DNA from: Chrysochromulina tobinii
Lineage: Eukaryota; Haptophyta; Prymnesiales; Chrysochromulinaceae
Length of the DNA: 27,434 nt
Assembly (NCBI GenBank): GCA_001275005.1
Contig: JWZX01002323.1
Span: 1 to 27,434, forward strand
Direction of reading: 5' to 3'
Below the pieces are notes generated by a model. That model had not been told where the DNA came from. It did not search any database and saw only the letters and a list, made by a program, of their open reading frames with translations. The translations under genes and the position numbers were made by a program. Shown in pieces: positions 19,501-27,206 of this stretch (position 1 is the first letter of the stretch; every line of letters starts with the position of its first letter).

Positions 19501-20123
19501 GATTCCGATTTGCGAGCCTGATCGCGCGCCTCAGTGCGTCCCTCTCCCCTCTCGATTGCATGCATCATCAGACCTCTCCTCTTGATTGCATGCTTCATCA
19601 GACCTCCCCTCTTGATTGCATGCTTCATCAGGAGTCGCGCTGCTCCAGCTGCTCGACACGCCCGACACGGCGCGGCGCGCCCTCTTCCTCGCCCACACCC
19701 TCGCGAGCACCGGAGCGCTGTCCCAGGCGCCCGAGCACGCCGCCGCACTGCTCGCACCGATGCGACGTGCCCTCGCTGCACTCCCAACGGCAAGGGAGGT
19801 GAGTCTCGTTAATGACCTCTGATGACTGCCCTCGCTGCGCTCCCAACGGCAAGGGAGGTGCGTCTCGTTAATGACCTCTGATGACCTCTGATGACCTCTG
19901 ATGACCTCTGATGACCTCCCAACGGCTCCCTCAGGTGCGCGCGCTGTGCGTCGACGTGGGCGCCCTCCCTGAGACGGGCGACGGCGGCGCCGCGCTATCC
20001 CGGGCGGCGTTGCATGCACGGTTCCTCGGCATGAGCGAGATTGCGTTCTCGCAGCTCGGGGAGGAGTTCTCTGTGGAATCGGAGGCGGAGCACGAGTGCT
20101 TCTGGCAGGCGGAGGCGGATTGA
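13554..20123 (+). CDS. Exportin-type karyopherin (Xpo1-domain), 15 exons
   Basis: Exons: 13554-14418, 14703-14830, 14960-15166, 15516-15598, 15689-15818, 15912-15981, 16134-16221, 16384-16554, 16834-17004, 17147-17237, 17489-18007, 18191-18655, 19157-19470, 19632-19798, 19935-20123, about 1,218 residues. The ATG (GACATGG) opens MADSDLAALERCVAAFYSGS. The first ~290 residues follow the CRM1/exportin N-terminus: VRLLRHDWPDGWPDFV matches the family's EWPxxWPxF helix, then IFHHIGEDALRH and LARFAPWLPEH. Exportins carry cargo out of the nucleus with RanGTP. Length (~1.2 kb codons) is nearer exportin-5 than exportin-1, so the subtype is left open. Introns after exons 5, 6 and 11 use GC donors. Reading phase agrees at all junctions except within exon 13, where a +1 shift falls in a Gly microsatellite. 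Exons 9 and 13 are the least certain. A CCAAT lies at 13321. Confidence 0.72.
14424..14682 (+). repeat. Tandem arrays filling intron 1 of gene C
   Basis: First four GCATGCTGATT units (about 14424-14475). Next a second copy of the exon 1 end (14488-14507, identical to 14399-14418). Then seven 22-bp units of TGATGGCCTCCCTAATTGCA type starting at 14520, 14542, 14564, 14586, 14608, 14630 and 14652. The intron ends at 14683-14702 with an 18/20 copy of the exon 1 end, which provides the acceptor. Confidence 0.93.
14857..14957 (+). repeat. 10-bp array in intron 2 of gene C
   Basis: Repeats of TGATGACGTC/TGATTACGTC, interrupted once near 14900 by GATGGGATGGATCCTCC. The last unit becomes the acceptor TGATTACAG. 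Confidence 0.88.
15167..15515 (+). repeat. Composite repeat intron 3 of gene C with exon 4 start copies
   Basis: Contains CTGATTGCCCCCCTCATCAG-type units, two copies of an AACGCATGCGAATACCC unit, and two near-exact upstream copies of the first 20 bases of exon 4 (GTGAGGCTGCTCTGCCAGCG). Exon 4 itself begins at 15516. Three alternative acceptors are therefore present, each with the same following bases. Confidence 0.88.
15947..16070 (+). repeat. Exon 6 end repeated into intron 6
   Basis: Three copies of a CGCTCGCCAGATTGC-containing unit of about 40 bp. The first is coding (TTLARLLLHAG); the next two are intronic and degenerate, with stops. Confidence 0.85.
16205..16345 (+). repeat. Uninterrupted exon 7-exon 8 junction copy inside intron 7
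   Basis: The last bases of exon 7 plus donor (16205-16229) are repeated exactly at 16288-16312. There they run directly into a near-copy of the start of exon 8 (GCGCGCCTGCCGTTACTCAT versus the exon's TTGCTCGT version). The intron thus holds what looks like the ancestral intronless junction. Confidence 0.87.
16557..16624 (+). repeat. 10-bp GAGATCACAC/GAGATCGCAC array, intron 8 of gene C
   Basis: About seven units directly after the donor AG|GTGAGATCACAC. The donor itself is one unit. Confidence 0.9.
16684..16812 (+). repeat. 20-bp array, six copies, intron 8 of gene C
   Basis: Units of ATTACCCTATGATGCCCTCC with point differences, lying upstream of the exon 9 acceptor. Confidence 0.9.
17238..17488 (+). 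repeat. Filler array and exon 11 start copies, intron 10 of gene C
   Basis: Seven or more CTGATTGCCTCCCTCATCAG-type units. The donor side (GTGAGTGGCCCGAG) resembles the exon 11 start (GTGAGCGGCCCGTC). A full 24-bp copy of that start also sits upstream, behind its own acceptor (CCCCCCTCAG). Confidence 0.9.
18013..18190 (+). repeat. CTGATGGCC-type array, GC-AG intron 11 of gene C
   Basis: Runs of CTGATGGCCA, CTGATTGCCA and CTAATTGCCA make up nearly the whole intron between donor CAG|GCGAGT and acceptor CTGAGCAG. Confidence 0.9.
18615..18735 (+). repeat. 41-bp exon 12 end copied into intron 12
   Basis: Positions 18615-18655 (exon, ending GGCTGGCTGCAG|GT) and 18695-18735 (intron) differ at one base, and both are followed by GTGATTGC. 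Confidence 0.93.
18859..19078 (+). repeat. 21-bp array, eleven copies, flanked by 13-bp direct repeats
   Basis: Units GACGAACCCTGTGGCACCAC start at 18859 and recur every 21 bp to 19069, differing only A/T in GGCACC/GGCTCC. CACGCCCCTGTGG occurs exactly on both sides (18833-18845 and 19079-19091). I place it in intron 12, but it is open in two forward frames (TNPVAPL and TDEPCGT), and one of them continues into exon 13. Confidence 0.93.
19279..19352 (+). repeat. GGC/GGA microsatellite in exon 13 of gene C
   Basis: In the frame entering exon 13 this codes poly-Gly. The frame leaving the exon (HDHPIASAAPPELRAEIG) is shifted by one base, so an indel or a tiny unrecognised intron lies in or near this tract. 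Confidence 0.85.
19557..19631 (+). repeat. 30-bp array, intron 13 of gene C
   Basis: Three units containing GATTGCATGCTTCATCAG; the last one is the acceptor for exon 14. Confidence 0.88.
19769..19857 (+). repeat. Exon 14 end plus donor duplicated in intron 14
   Basis: 30 bp at 19769-19798 recur at 19828-19857 with one mismatch. Each is followed by GTGNGTCTCGTTAATGACC, giving a 59-bp unit that carries a complete AG|GT junction. Confidence 0.93.
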
Positions 20124-20991
20124 TTGAGGTGGCGGGGAGGACGCACGGCACACGAGTGCTTTGGCTGCAGGAGGTCGCGCCGTACCGAGCTCACAAACTT
20201 CTGTGTCTGTGTGGGAAAATAGTAACTTTTGTCCAAATTTCCAATGAGAACTTCATCAGCTCAGTACTTTCCCAATTGTACTTTCCATGCCTACTTTGAT
20301 TAACGTTGGGCAACAGGCCGACACGCCGACTACCCATCATGCGCCAAATCTCCAAATGGGGTCTGAGAGTATGCGATCATGGCAGACTGGTATGCGAGTT
20401 TCGTATTGCCCGCCCGCCGGCGCACCTAGCTCGTGGAGCTGGTGTGCTTCTACCGCCCTGGCCCCTGCACCACTCCCCGCTTGCCCTGGAAGACATCAAC
20501 TAATCTCGAGTGCGCTCCGGTGGATCGGATTTGTGGATGGTACATGGTTCGCACCGGAGAAGTCTGGGCTCGCGTTACTCGTTTCGGACGTTAAGCACAC
20601 GGTTGCTCACGACTACACTCACCACCCGAACATTCTTCCATGCCTACTAAGAGGCCCAACACCGTCACCGACGTTGCCGCTCAGCGACATTACTCTGCTG
20701 CTGCTGCTGTTCCCCGCACGGCTTCCAGCACCTGCTGCTAGTCCCCCCGTGCTCCCCCCGTGCTTCCCCGGCATACTCCCCCCGTGGTGCCCCCTGGTGC
20801 CCCCCGGTGCAATTATAACATGGAATCGAAGGCCTTGGAGGCAGTGGCCTTGGAGTCACGACTTAATCAGTATTTTGATCTGAGACCCCAATCGCAATGT
20901 CGAATGCCTCCTGCCACAGACCCTGATGGCCCGGCCGCCCTCAATCCCATGCTCGTTGCTCTTTCACGCTCCATGCGCACGCAGTTGTTCC
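20124..20991. other. Intergenic stretch between convergent genes C and D
   Basis: The 3' flank of gene C holds an AT-richer part (20200-20300). A C-rich imperfect repeat of GTGCTCCCCCC/GTGCCCCCTG type lies at about 20744-20812. Only short ORFs are present; none has recognisable protein features or partner splice sites. No RNA gene was recognised. Confidence 0.6.
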
Positions 20992-21295
20992 TCAGAAAAG
21001 CAGCTCAAATCCAGCCTTTCCTTGCAGGGCCTCACGGATCAAGGCCTTCCCATTCTCGCCAAAGAAGTTGCTCGACAGCCTGTAAAGGGATGCAGACAGG
21101 AAGGTTGTTCACACAGGAGGTATCGTTCTGTGGCCATCAGCTAGGCACGTGGTGCTTACAAATCAAAGTTTGGGAATTGGGCGACAAACTTACTCGATTT
21201 TTGTCAGCGCGCCATTGATGCGCAGAGCGTCGGCAATCGCTGTGATCCCCTCTGCAGTGATCTCTCTGTTAGTCGTTCCACCACTCTTGATGCTC
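20992..21295 (-). pseudogene. Orphan duplicate of the terminal LRR cassette of gene D
   Basis: Two exons: about 21295-21194 (EITAEGITAIADALRINGALTKIE) and 21079-20992 (LSSNFFGENGKALIREALQ, then GKAGFELLF and stop). They are joined by a GT-AG intron at 21080-21193. Both exons and the intron (GTAAGTTTGTCGCC ... CTCCTGTGTGAACAACC) closely match exons 2-3 and intron 2 of gene D. It lies after the gene D stop, so it is either a duplicated remnant or an alternative 3' end that would bypass the acidic tail. Confidence 0.6.
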
Positions 21296-21298
21296 CTC

Positions 21299-21403
21299 CT
21301 AGGAGGAGTGGGAAAACTGTCCGTCCTCGTCGGAGCAGGAAAACTGTCCGTCCTCGTCTTCCTCTTCCTCAGCATCTTCGTCCTGGTCCTCGTCCTGGTC
21401 CTG

Positions 21404-21451
<48 letters not shown>

Positions 21452-24400
21452 CCATTCCAGCTCTTCCTGATATCTGTCCTCGTCCTCTGCCGTCCATCTA
21501 ATATCAGGAACAGCTGCTCCAAGTGATTGTGCAGCCCTAAATATGTTTGTCTCAACCATTCCTGCTCCAAGTGATTTTGCAGCCCTTGACTCAACCTTTT
21601 TTGAAGGCTCTTCTCCCTCCTCGCCGTCCTCCTCGTCCTCGCCATCCTCAAATACAGCCTTACCTTGCAGTGCCTTACGAATCAAGGCCTTCCCTTCCTT
21701 GCCAATGAAGTTTCTCGACAGCCTGTACAGGAAGCAGACAGGAAGGTTGTTCACACAGGAGGTATCCTTTCGCACTGGCCGTCACGCGTGAGCAAGGCAA
21801 GTGGCGGTTACAAATCAAGTTCGGTTTTGGGGCGACAAACTTACCCGATTTTGATCAGCCCGCCATTAGCAGTGAGTGCTGGAGCTAGAGCTGCTGCCCC
21901 CTCTGCACCAAGAAGGTTCTGGCTGAGACTGCGCAACAAACGAGAGCATGCAACGGGCCGTCAGCAGGCAAATGGCGGTTCCGGATCTTGAGCGACAAAG
22001 TTACTTGATTTCCGTCAGCGAGCCTGTGACGCTCGTGCGGAGCGCCTCGGCGATCAGCTTGACACCAGCAGGGCCGATGTCCTCGCCGGACACGTCCATG
22101 GACATGATCTTGCTGTCCTTGTTGCCACAGATGGCGGCGAAGATGGCACCCCAGCCCTCGCCCCCGAGCATGTTGCTCCTGAGCTTGATGGACGTCAATG
22201 CGCCATTGACGCGCAGGGCGTCGGCGATTGCAGTGATGCCCTCTGCGGTGTAGATGCCTTGTTGGTCTCGTCTCCAGTCAGTCCAGATGCCGCACAGCAG
22301 GGTTCCGGAGAGGTCGATGCTTGTCAGCCCGCCATTAACACGCAGGGCGTCGGCAATTGCAGTGATGCCCTCGGCGGTGTAGGTGACTAGTTGGTTGCCA
22401 TTGCCGTCAGTCCAGGTGGTGCCACACAGCAGGTTCGCGGAGAGGTCGATGCTTGTCAGCCCGCCGTTGACGCAAATCATATTGGCAACATGCTTGGCTT
22501 CTGCTGTCCCTCTGATGTTGCCGCTGATGTCAAGCTCCTTAAGCGTCTTGTTCTGTTCGAGTGCCTCGCAAATGGCCTTGATGCCCTCCTCCCCAAAATT
22601 GTTGTGGGCGAGTGACATTTTGGTCAGCCCGCCATTAACGCGCAGGGCATCAGCGATTGCAGTGATGCCCTCTGCAGTGTAAGTTCCTCTTTCACAATCA
22701 TCGAGGCCGCACAGCTGGTTGTCGCTGAGGTTGAGGCTCGTCAGCCCGCCTGTGACAACGGCCTGTGACAGGTCCGACGCCAGCAGGATCGCTTCGGGCG
22801 GCTTGAGGCCTTTTTTGGAGAAGTCAGCGGTGGTCTGGTCGCGCTGGATGCCGCAGAGCGAGATACCCTTCTGCTTGGCGACGTCAGCGAGCATCTTGGC
22901 GGACTCTGCATCAAGCTTATTGCCCAGGAGGTCGGTCACCGTCAGCCCGCCAGTGACGCTCGTGCGGAGCGCCTCGGTGATCAGCTTGACACCAGCAGGG
23001 CCGATGTTCTCGTAGTACGTGTTCAAGGACGTGATCTTGCTGTCCTTGTTGCCGCAGATGGCGGCAAAGATGGCGCCCCAGCCCTTGTCCCCGAGCTGGA
23101 TGTCCCTGAGGTTGACGGACATCAATGCGCCATTGACACGGAGAGCGTTGGCAATCGCTGTGATCCCCTCTGCAGTGTAAGTTCCACTCCCAAAATGTTC
23201 GAGGCCGCACAGCTGGTTGCTGGAGAGGTCCAGGCTCGTCAGCGCGCCTGTGACAACAGCCTGTGACAGGTCCGACTCCAGCAGGATAGCATCGGGCGGC
23301 TTGAGGTTCTGGTTGGAGAAGTCAGCGGTGGTCTGATCGCGCTGGATGCCGCAGAGCGAGATGCCCTTCTGCTTGGCGACTTCGGCGAGCATCTTGGCGG
23401 ACTCCGCATCAAGCTGATTGCCCAGGAGGTTGGTCACCGTCAGCGCACCTGTGACAACGGCCTGTGACAGGTCCGACGCCAGCAGGATCGCTTCGGGCGG
23501 CTTGAGGTTCTGGTTGGAGAAGTCAGCGGTGGTCTGGTCGCGCTGGATGCCGCAGAGCGAGATACCCTTCTGCTTGGCGACGTCAGCGAGCATCTTGGCG
23601 GACTCCGCGTCAAGCTGATTGCCCAGGAGGTTGGTCACCGTCAGCCCGCCAGTGACGCTCGTGCGGAGCGCCTCGGCGATCAGCTTGACACCATCAGGGC
23701 CGATGTCCTCGCCGGACACGTCCATAGACATGATCTTGCTGTCCTTGTTGCCGCAGATGGCGGCAAAGATGGCGCCCCAGCCCTTGTCCCCGAGCTCGTT
23801 GCCCCCGAGGTTGACGGATGTCAACGCGCCTGTGACGCTCGTGCGGAGCGCCTCGGCGATCAGCTTGACACCAGCAGGGCCAATGTTCTCGGAGGACGCG
23901 TCCATAGACATGATCTTGCTGTCCTTGTTGCCGCAGATGGCGGCAAAGATGGCGCCCCAGCCCTCGTCCCCGAGCTCGTTGCCCCCGAGGTCGACGGACG
24001 TCAACGCGCCTGTGACGCTCGTGCGGAGCGCCTTGGCGATCAGCTTGACACCAGCAGGGCCGATGTCCTCGCCGGACACGTCCATAGACATGATCTTGCT
24101 GTCCTTGTTGCCGCAGATGGCGGCAAAGATGGCGCCCCAGCCCTCGTCCCCGAGCTTGTTGCCCCTGAGGTCGACGGACGTCAACGCGCCAGTGACGCTC
24201 GTGCGGAGCGCCTCGGCGATCAGCTTGACACCAGCAGGGCCGATGTTCTCCCAGAACGCGTTCATAGACATGATCTTGCTGTCCTTGTTGCCGCAGATGG
24301 CGGCAAAGATGGCGCCCCAGCCCTCGTCCCCGAGCTTGTTGCCCCTGAGCTTGATGGACGTCAATGCGCCATTAACGCGCAGGGCATCGGCGATTGCAAT

Positions 24401-25618
24401 GATGCCCTCTGCGGTGTAGGTGCCGCGGACGCGGCCGCGGTGGTCAATCCGGACGCCGCAAAGCTGGTTGTCGGAGAGGTCGATACTCGTCAGCGCGCCC
24501 ATGACAGGCACGAGGTACGCAAGAAGCATGCCCCCCTCGACGCCGATATTTCTATCTTGTATGACATCTTGCAGGTCGAGCTCAGAGACGGAGTCGTCGC
24601 GCATCATCTGCACCGGTATGCCACGAACCTCGCCAGAGCCGGCACAGGCGACAGCTGCAAGCAGTAGCTCGAGCGGCGGCTCGCCCTCTCCCTCGATGCA
24701 GCTGAGGAGAGCGGCTTTGGCACGGCCTCCAAGGAACTCTCGTTCTTGTCTGGGCGTTCTCAGATCCACCTCGCGGACCGCGGCCACATTCACCGTGAAG
24801 CCCTCCCAGCGCAGTCGGGCCAGGCTGGGCAGCATCCGCCCCGCCGCCGCCGCCTCCCATGGCCGGCCCGCGTCGACGAGGACCTTGATGTTGAGATCGG
24901 TGATCTCAGCCATCTGAGTCGGCGCGGGCAGACCCTCGCAGCGGCCGAGGCGGGAGCAGAGCACGCGCCGCGCGAGCGCCAACCACGATAGGCTCACGCC
25001 TTTGAGCTCGGCCAGCGTGCCCACGTCGACCATGCCCAGCGCCACCTCCTTGGCATCGTCGGTGACTGCCATCCCCGACAGCGAGGGCTGCGGCTGCAGC
25101 GCGGGTGCTCCCCCTGCATAGCCCAACGTGAGCTGCGGCTGCAGCGCTGGTGGCCCCGCCGCAGAGCCCGCCGCGGCTACTGATAGCTGTCCCTCCGGCG
25201 AGAACGCCGGCTCGGCGAGTGCCGCCACACGATTCTCCGCACTGCCAAAGTCATCCGTTGCGCCGAGCAGCTCTCTCAGCTCATCGGCACGTTTGCCGTT
25301 GAGGCGTGTGGCGAGGGCGCGCTGCGCGTGATTGAGCGCCCCGGGGGCATCGAGGAAGCTGGCGCCCTCGACGAGCCTGAAGAGCTCCGAGATCGAGCAC
25401 TGCTCGAGTCTCGCCGGCATGGAGTCGGCCTCGCACATCTCCCGGAGCAGTGCCAGCTCTGCCGCCGCAATCATCGGCACCGGGTAGACGCCATCTTCGG
25501 TTGGAGCGTCGTCCATCATGTCTTTGAGCGTGCCTGCTCGCTGGGCCACCCGGCGCGTCCACTCGACAGCCTCGCCCTCGCGCGCCCGCAAGCGCACGCG
25601 CTCCTGTCCGTCAGTCAT
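21299..25618 (-). CDS. SKP1-like / F-box-like / leucine-rich-repeat fusion protein, 1,373 aa
   Basis: Exons 25618-22005, 21928-21845 and 21722-21299 sum to exactly 1,374 codons. Residues 6-130 follow SKP1: GTLKDMMDD, YPVP, ELFRLVEGASFLDAPGAL, LNGKRADELRELLGATDDF. An Ala/Pro/Gln linker with a repeated PALQPQ follows, then an F-box-like helix set at 186-222 (MVDVGTLAELKGVSLSWLAL). From about 345 to 1,230 come ribonuclease-inhibitor-type LRRs (ITAIADALRVNGALTSIDLS) mixed with a CGIQRDQTTADFS/SDLSQAVVTG module. The last exons complete an LRR (LTEIN-LSQNLLGAEG-LIKIG-LSRNFIGKEG) and add a Glu/Asp tail. SKP1 links F-box proteins to cullin-1; F-box/LRR proteins choose substrates. The start at 25618 is chosen because it opens the SKP1 domain; in-frame ATGs also lie at 25702 and 25831. 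A ubiquitin-ligase role is inferred. Confidence 0.83.
21379..21452 (-). repeat. CTCGTC microsatellite coding the acidic tail of gene D
   Basis: A hexanucleotide run on the + strand that reads as Glu-Asp alternation on the coding strand, with a few Gln-Asp units. Confidence 0.9.
23641..24360 (-). repeat. Four 180-bp LRR-coding tandem repeats in gene D
   Basis: Units at 23641, 23821, 24001 and 24181 are nearly identical in DNA, including synonymous sites. Each is 60 codons and covers two LRRs (KLIAEALRTSVTGALTSV, LGDEGWGAIFAAICG). Such homogeneity points to recent amplification or gene conversion. Confidence 0.92.
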
Positions 25619-26276
25619 GTTTAGCAAGCAGACTCTCCTTTCTTGATTACCCCTCTCCTTTTGTCGCCCCCACAGGGAATCCAGGGTACGACCTTTTTCC
25701 ATGACATTAACTTGGGGCGGGGTAAAGCTGGGGGAAAAGCGGTGCGAGTGCAGTGAAGGATCGGTGGAGTGGATTCTCGATAGATTCTCGAAGTAGAATT
25801 GATTTGGAGCTGTAGATGTGCGTGCGAGCATTGTTTGTGGTTCTCTGCTTTGAAGTGTTTTTCATAACGTTATCATAACGTTCGTCATGCGAAGCTGTGA
25901 ACGCGCGTCCTCTCTCTTTTTTCGTGGCACTTTCGTCGACGGGACCCAAACGTTAGCGAGCGCGAAATCTTTAGATTAAAGTTTAAACGCTTGCGAAATT
26001 TAACGCGAAATTTGGTGTCCGTGGCCTCTTCCAACCCAGTCTAGAGGTCGTCGCGACACCCTGACGCGAACACACACGCTCTCGCTCTCCGAGGTCACAC
26101 TGGAGGACCAGTCAATAGATCAACCCCTAGGGACCTAAAGTCAACATGAGGCCTGAGAGGGAGACTATGGAGGGAGGGACTGAGTGTGTGCGCGATCCCG
26201 ACGACCTGCCCACCACCTCCGCCGCCGCCGCCGCCGCCGCCGCCTCGTCCATCTCCATCTCTCCTTCGCACGGGCG
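25619..26276. promoter_or_regulatory. Upstream region of gene D and 3' flank of SPT4
   Basis: 658 bp without a convincing gene. AT-richer at 25840-26000. It contains a perfect 17-bp palindrome (separate entry) and a CCG microsatellite near 26217-26246. A promoter for gene D is inferred from position. Confidence 0.4.
25866..25882. promoter_or_regulatory. Palindrome AACGTTAT-C-ATAACGTT upstream of gene D
   Basis: Perfect inverted repeat with 8-bp arms and a 1-bp centre. It lies about 250 nt upstream of the chosen start, or 35 nt before the earliest in-frame ATG. A dimeric regulator site is possible; the binding protein is unknown. Confidence 0.4.
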
Positions 26277-26826
26277 CTAGCTCGGCTCGTCCTCGTCGAG
26301 CGGCTTGTACCGGATGCCATTCTCTTCCAATGTGACGATGTGCTCCGACCGCAGCGTGCCTTTGACGCGCAGCGCGTAGCAGCCCGGCACCCAGTTGGTG
26401 ATTCCCTGCCATCGCGCGACCCAGCTCTCGTGTGGCTTCATCATCGCGACCATCCTGCGGAGCGCACGGGCCGGGAGAGGTGCGTCGGTCACGTGGCCAG
26501 GAGGAGGTGTGCGAGGGGCGCAAACGAACGAACGCCCGCACCCGTCAAAGTTTGCCGACGTGCACTCGTACACCATCTCGCGGTCGCCCGCCATCGACAG
26601 GCACGGCACGTTGTCATTGCCCTCTCGAAAGAACTGCGCGAGAGCACGCATGACCGGCGTCAGTCGTGGACGCCGCTGCTCAGCCGGCGCAAAGGCCAGG
26701 GCGGCGGCGTGCCTGGTCCTCGGTTTTGACCAATCCAGTGACCAGGCAGGCGCGCAGCTTCTTGTCGCCGAGCGGCACCACCGGAAGCGCGTCAAACTCC
26801 TCGTCGTCGTCCGGCCCGGCGTGCAT
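26277..26826 (-). CDS. SPT4: Transcription elongation factor SPT4, 127 aa, three exons
   Basis: Exons 26826-26713, 26633-26542 and 26454-26277 sum to exactly 128 codons. Intron 1 (79 nt) has a GC donor (CAG|GCACGC); intron 2 (87 nt) is GT-AG. The product shows the SPT4 hallmarks: KKLRACLVTGLVKTEDQ, then GDREMVYECTSANFDG, then MVAMMKPHESWVARWQ and VPGCYALRVKG. Length agrees with the human protein (117 aa). SPT4 pairs with the SPT5 NGN domain (DSIF) on RNA polymerase II in the nucleus. Oddity: family members carry two zinc-binding CxxC pairs (RACLLC and GCDNC in human). Here the first pair reads CLVT and the second NDNV, leaving one of four ligands. The SPT5-binding half looks intact. Confidence 0.9.
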
Positions 26827-27087
26827 TTGTGCGGGGCTCCCTCCGAGCGGTGGTGCGGGCTTGGGCGTGTGCGTGAAGAGGGGTCGGCACGACGACGAGG
26901 AGGGGAGGGGAAAACTATAGAAACTTGTTTCCCCCGTGCTCTTCTCCCAACGAGCAGGTCACCTCGGCGGGCTTGCGTTGCCATGTGCGGGCCGAGGGCG
27001 ACGCGAATGAGGAATTAGTCGTGGAGCCTGGGTGTCGTAGAAACATAGGGTATATCAGTTTAAATGACGAGGGAAGAAAGGTGCTGA
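26827..27087. other. Spacer between SPT4 start and tRNA-Gln
   Basis: Holds the divergent upstream regions of SPT4 (- strand) and the tRNA (+ strand). A TATA-like CTATAGTTTT on the - strand lies about 90 nt before the SPT4 ATG; this is only a weak promoter hint. Confidence 0.35.
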
Positions 27088-27201
27088 GCTCTTGTAGTGT
27101 AGTGGTCATCACTGAGGACTTTGAATTCTCGATTCGCTAAATTGCGAAAAATTGCGAAAAGAAGATATCCTCCAACCGCGGTTCGAATCCGTGCAGGAGC
27201 T
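27088..27201 (+). tRNA. tRNA-Gln(TTG) with a 42-nt intron
   Basis: Acceptor arms GCTCTTG (27088-27094) and CAGGAGC (27194-27200) pair with one G-U. The D stem is GTG/CAC. The anticodon stem GAGGA/TCCTC is fully paired after intron removal, with loop CTTTGAA and anticodon TTG at 27121-27123. The T arm is CGCGG-TTCGAAT-CCGTG. The intron, 27125-27166, sits after position 37, the canonical eukaryotic tRNA site. The mature length is 72 nt. It reads CAA glutamine codons. Confidence 0.94.
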
Positions 27202-27204
27202 TTT
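27201..27204 (+). terminator. RNA polymerase III T-run after tRNA-Gln
   Basis: A TTTT run directly abuts the acceptor stem; its first T also serves as the discriminator base. Confidence 0.7.
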
Positions 27205-27206
27205 AC

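Noticed and set aside
20520-20640. Possible 5S rRNA or tRNA-like sequence (GGTTCGCACC, GTTAAGC)
   Set aside because: The surrounding bases form neither a cloverleaf nor the 5S conserved core.
22001-22004. Stop codon read directly after LTEIK as the end of gene D
   Set aside because: The TAA is part of a donor (AA|GTAACTTTG); splicing to 21928 completes an LRR (LTEINLSQNLLG) in phase and matches the paralogous donors downstream.
26713-27000. Unspliced 235-codon - strand ORF as the SPT4 gene
   Set aside because: Its N-terminal half is off-frame Arg/Pro-rich sequence; the spliced model from the ATG at 26826 recovers the conserved SPT4 N-terminus.
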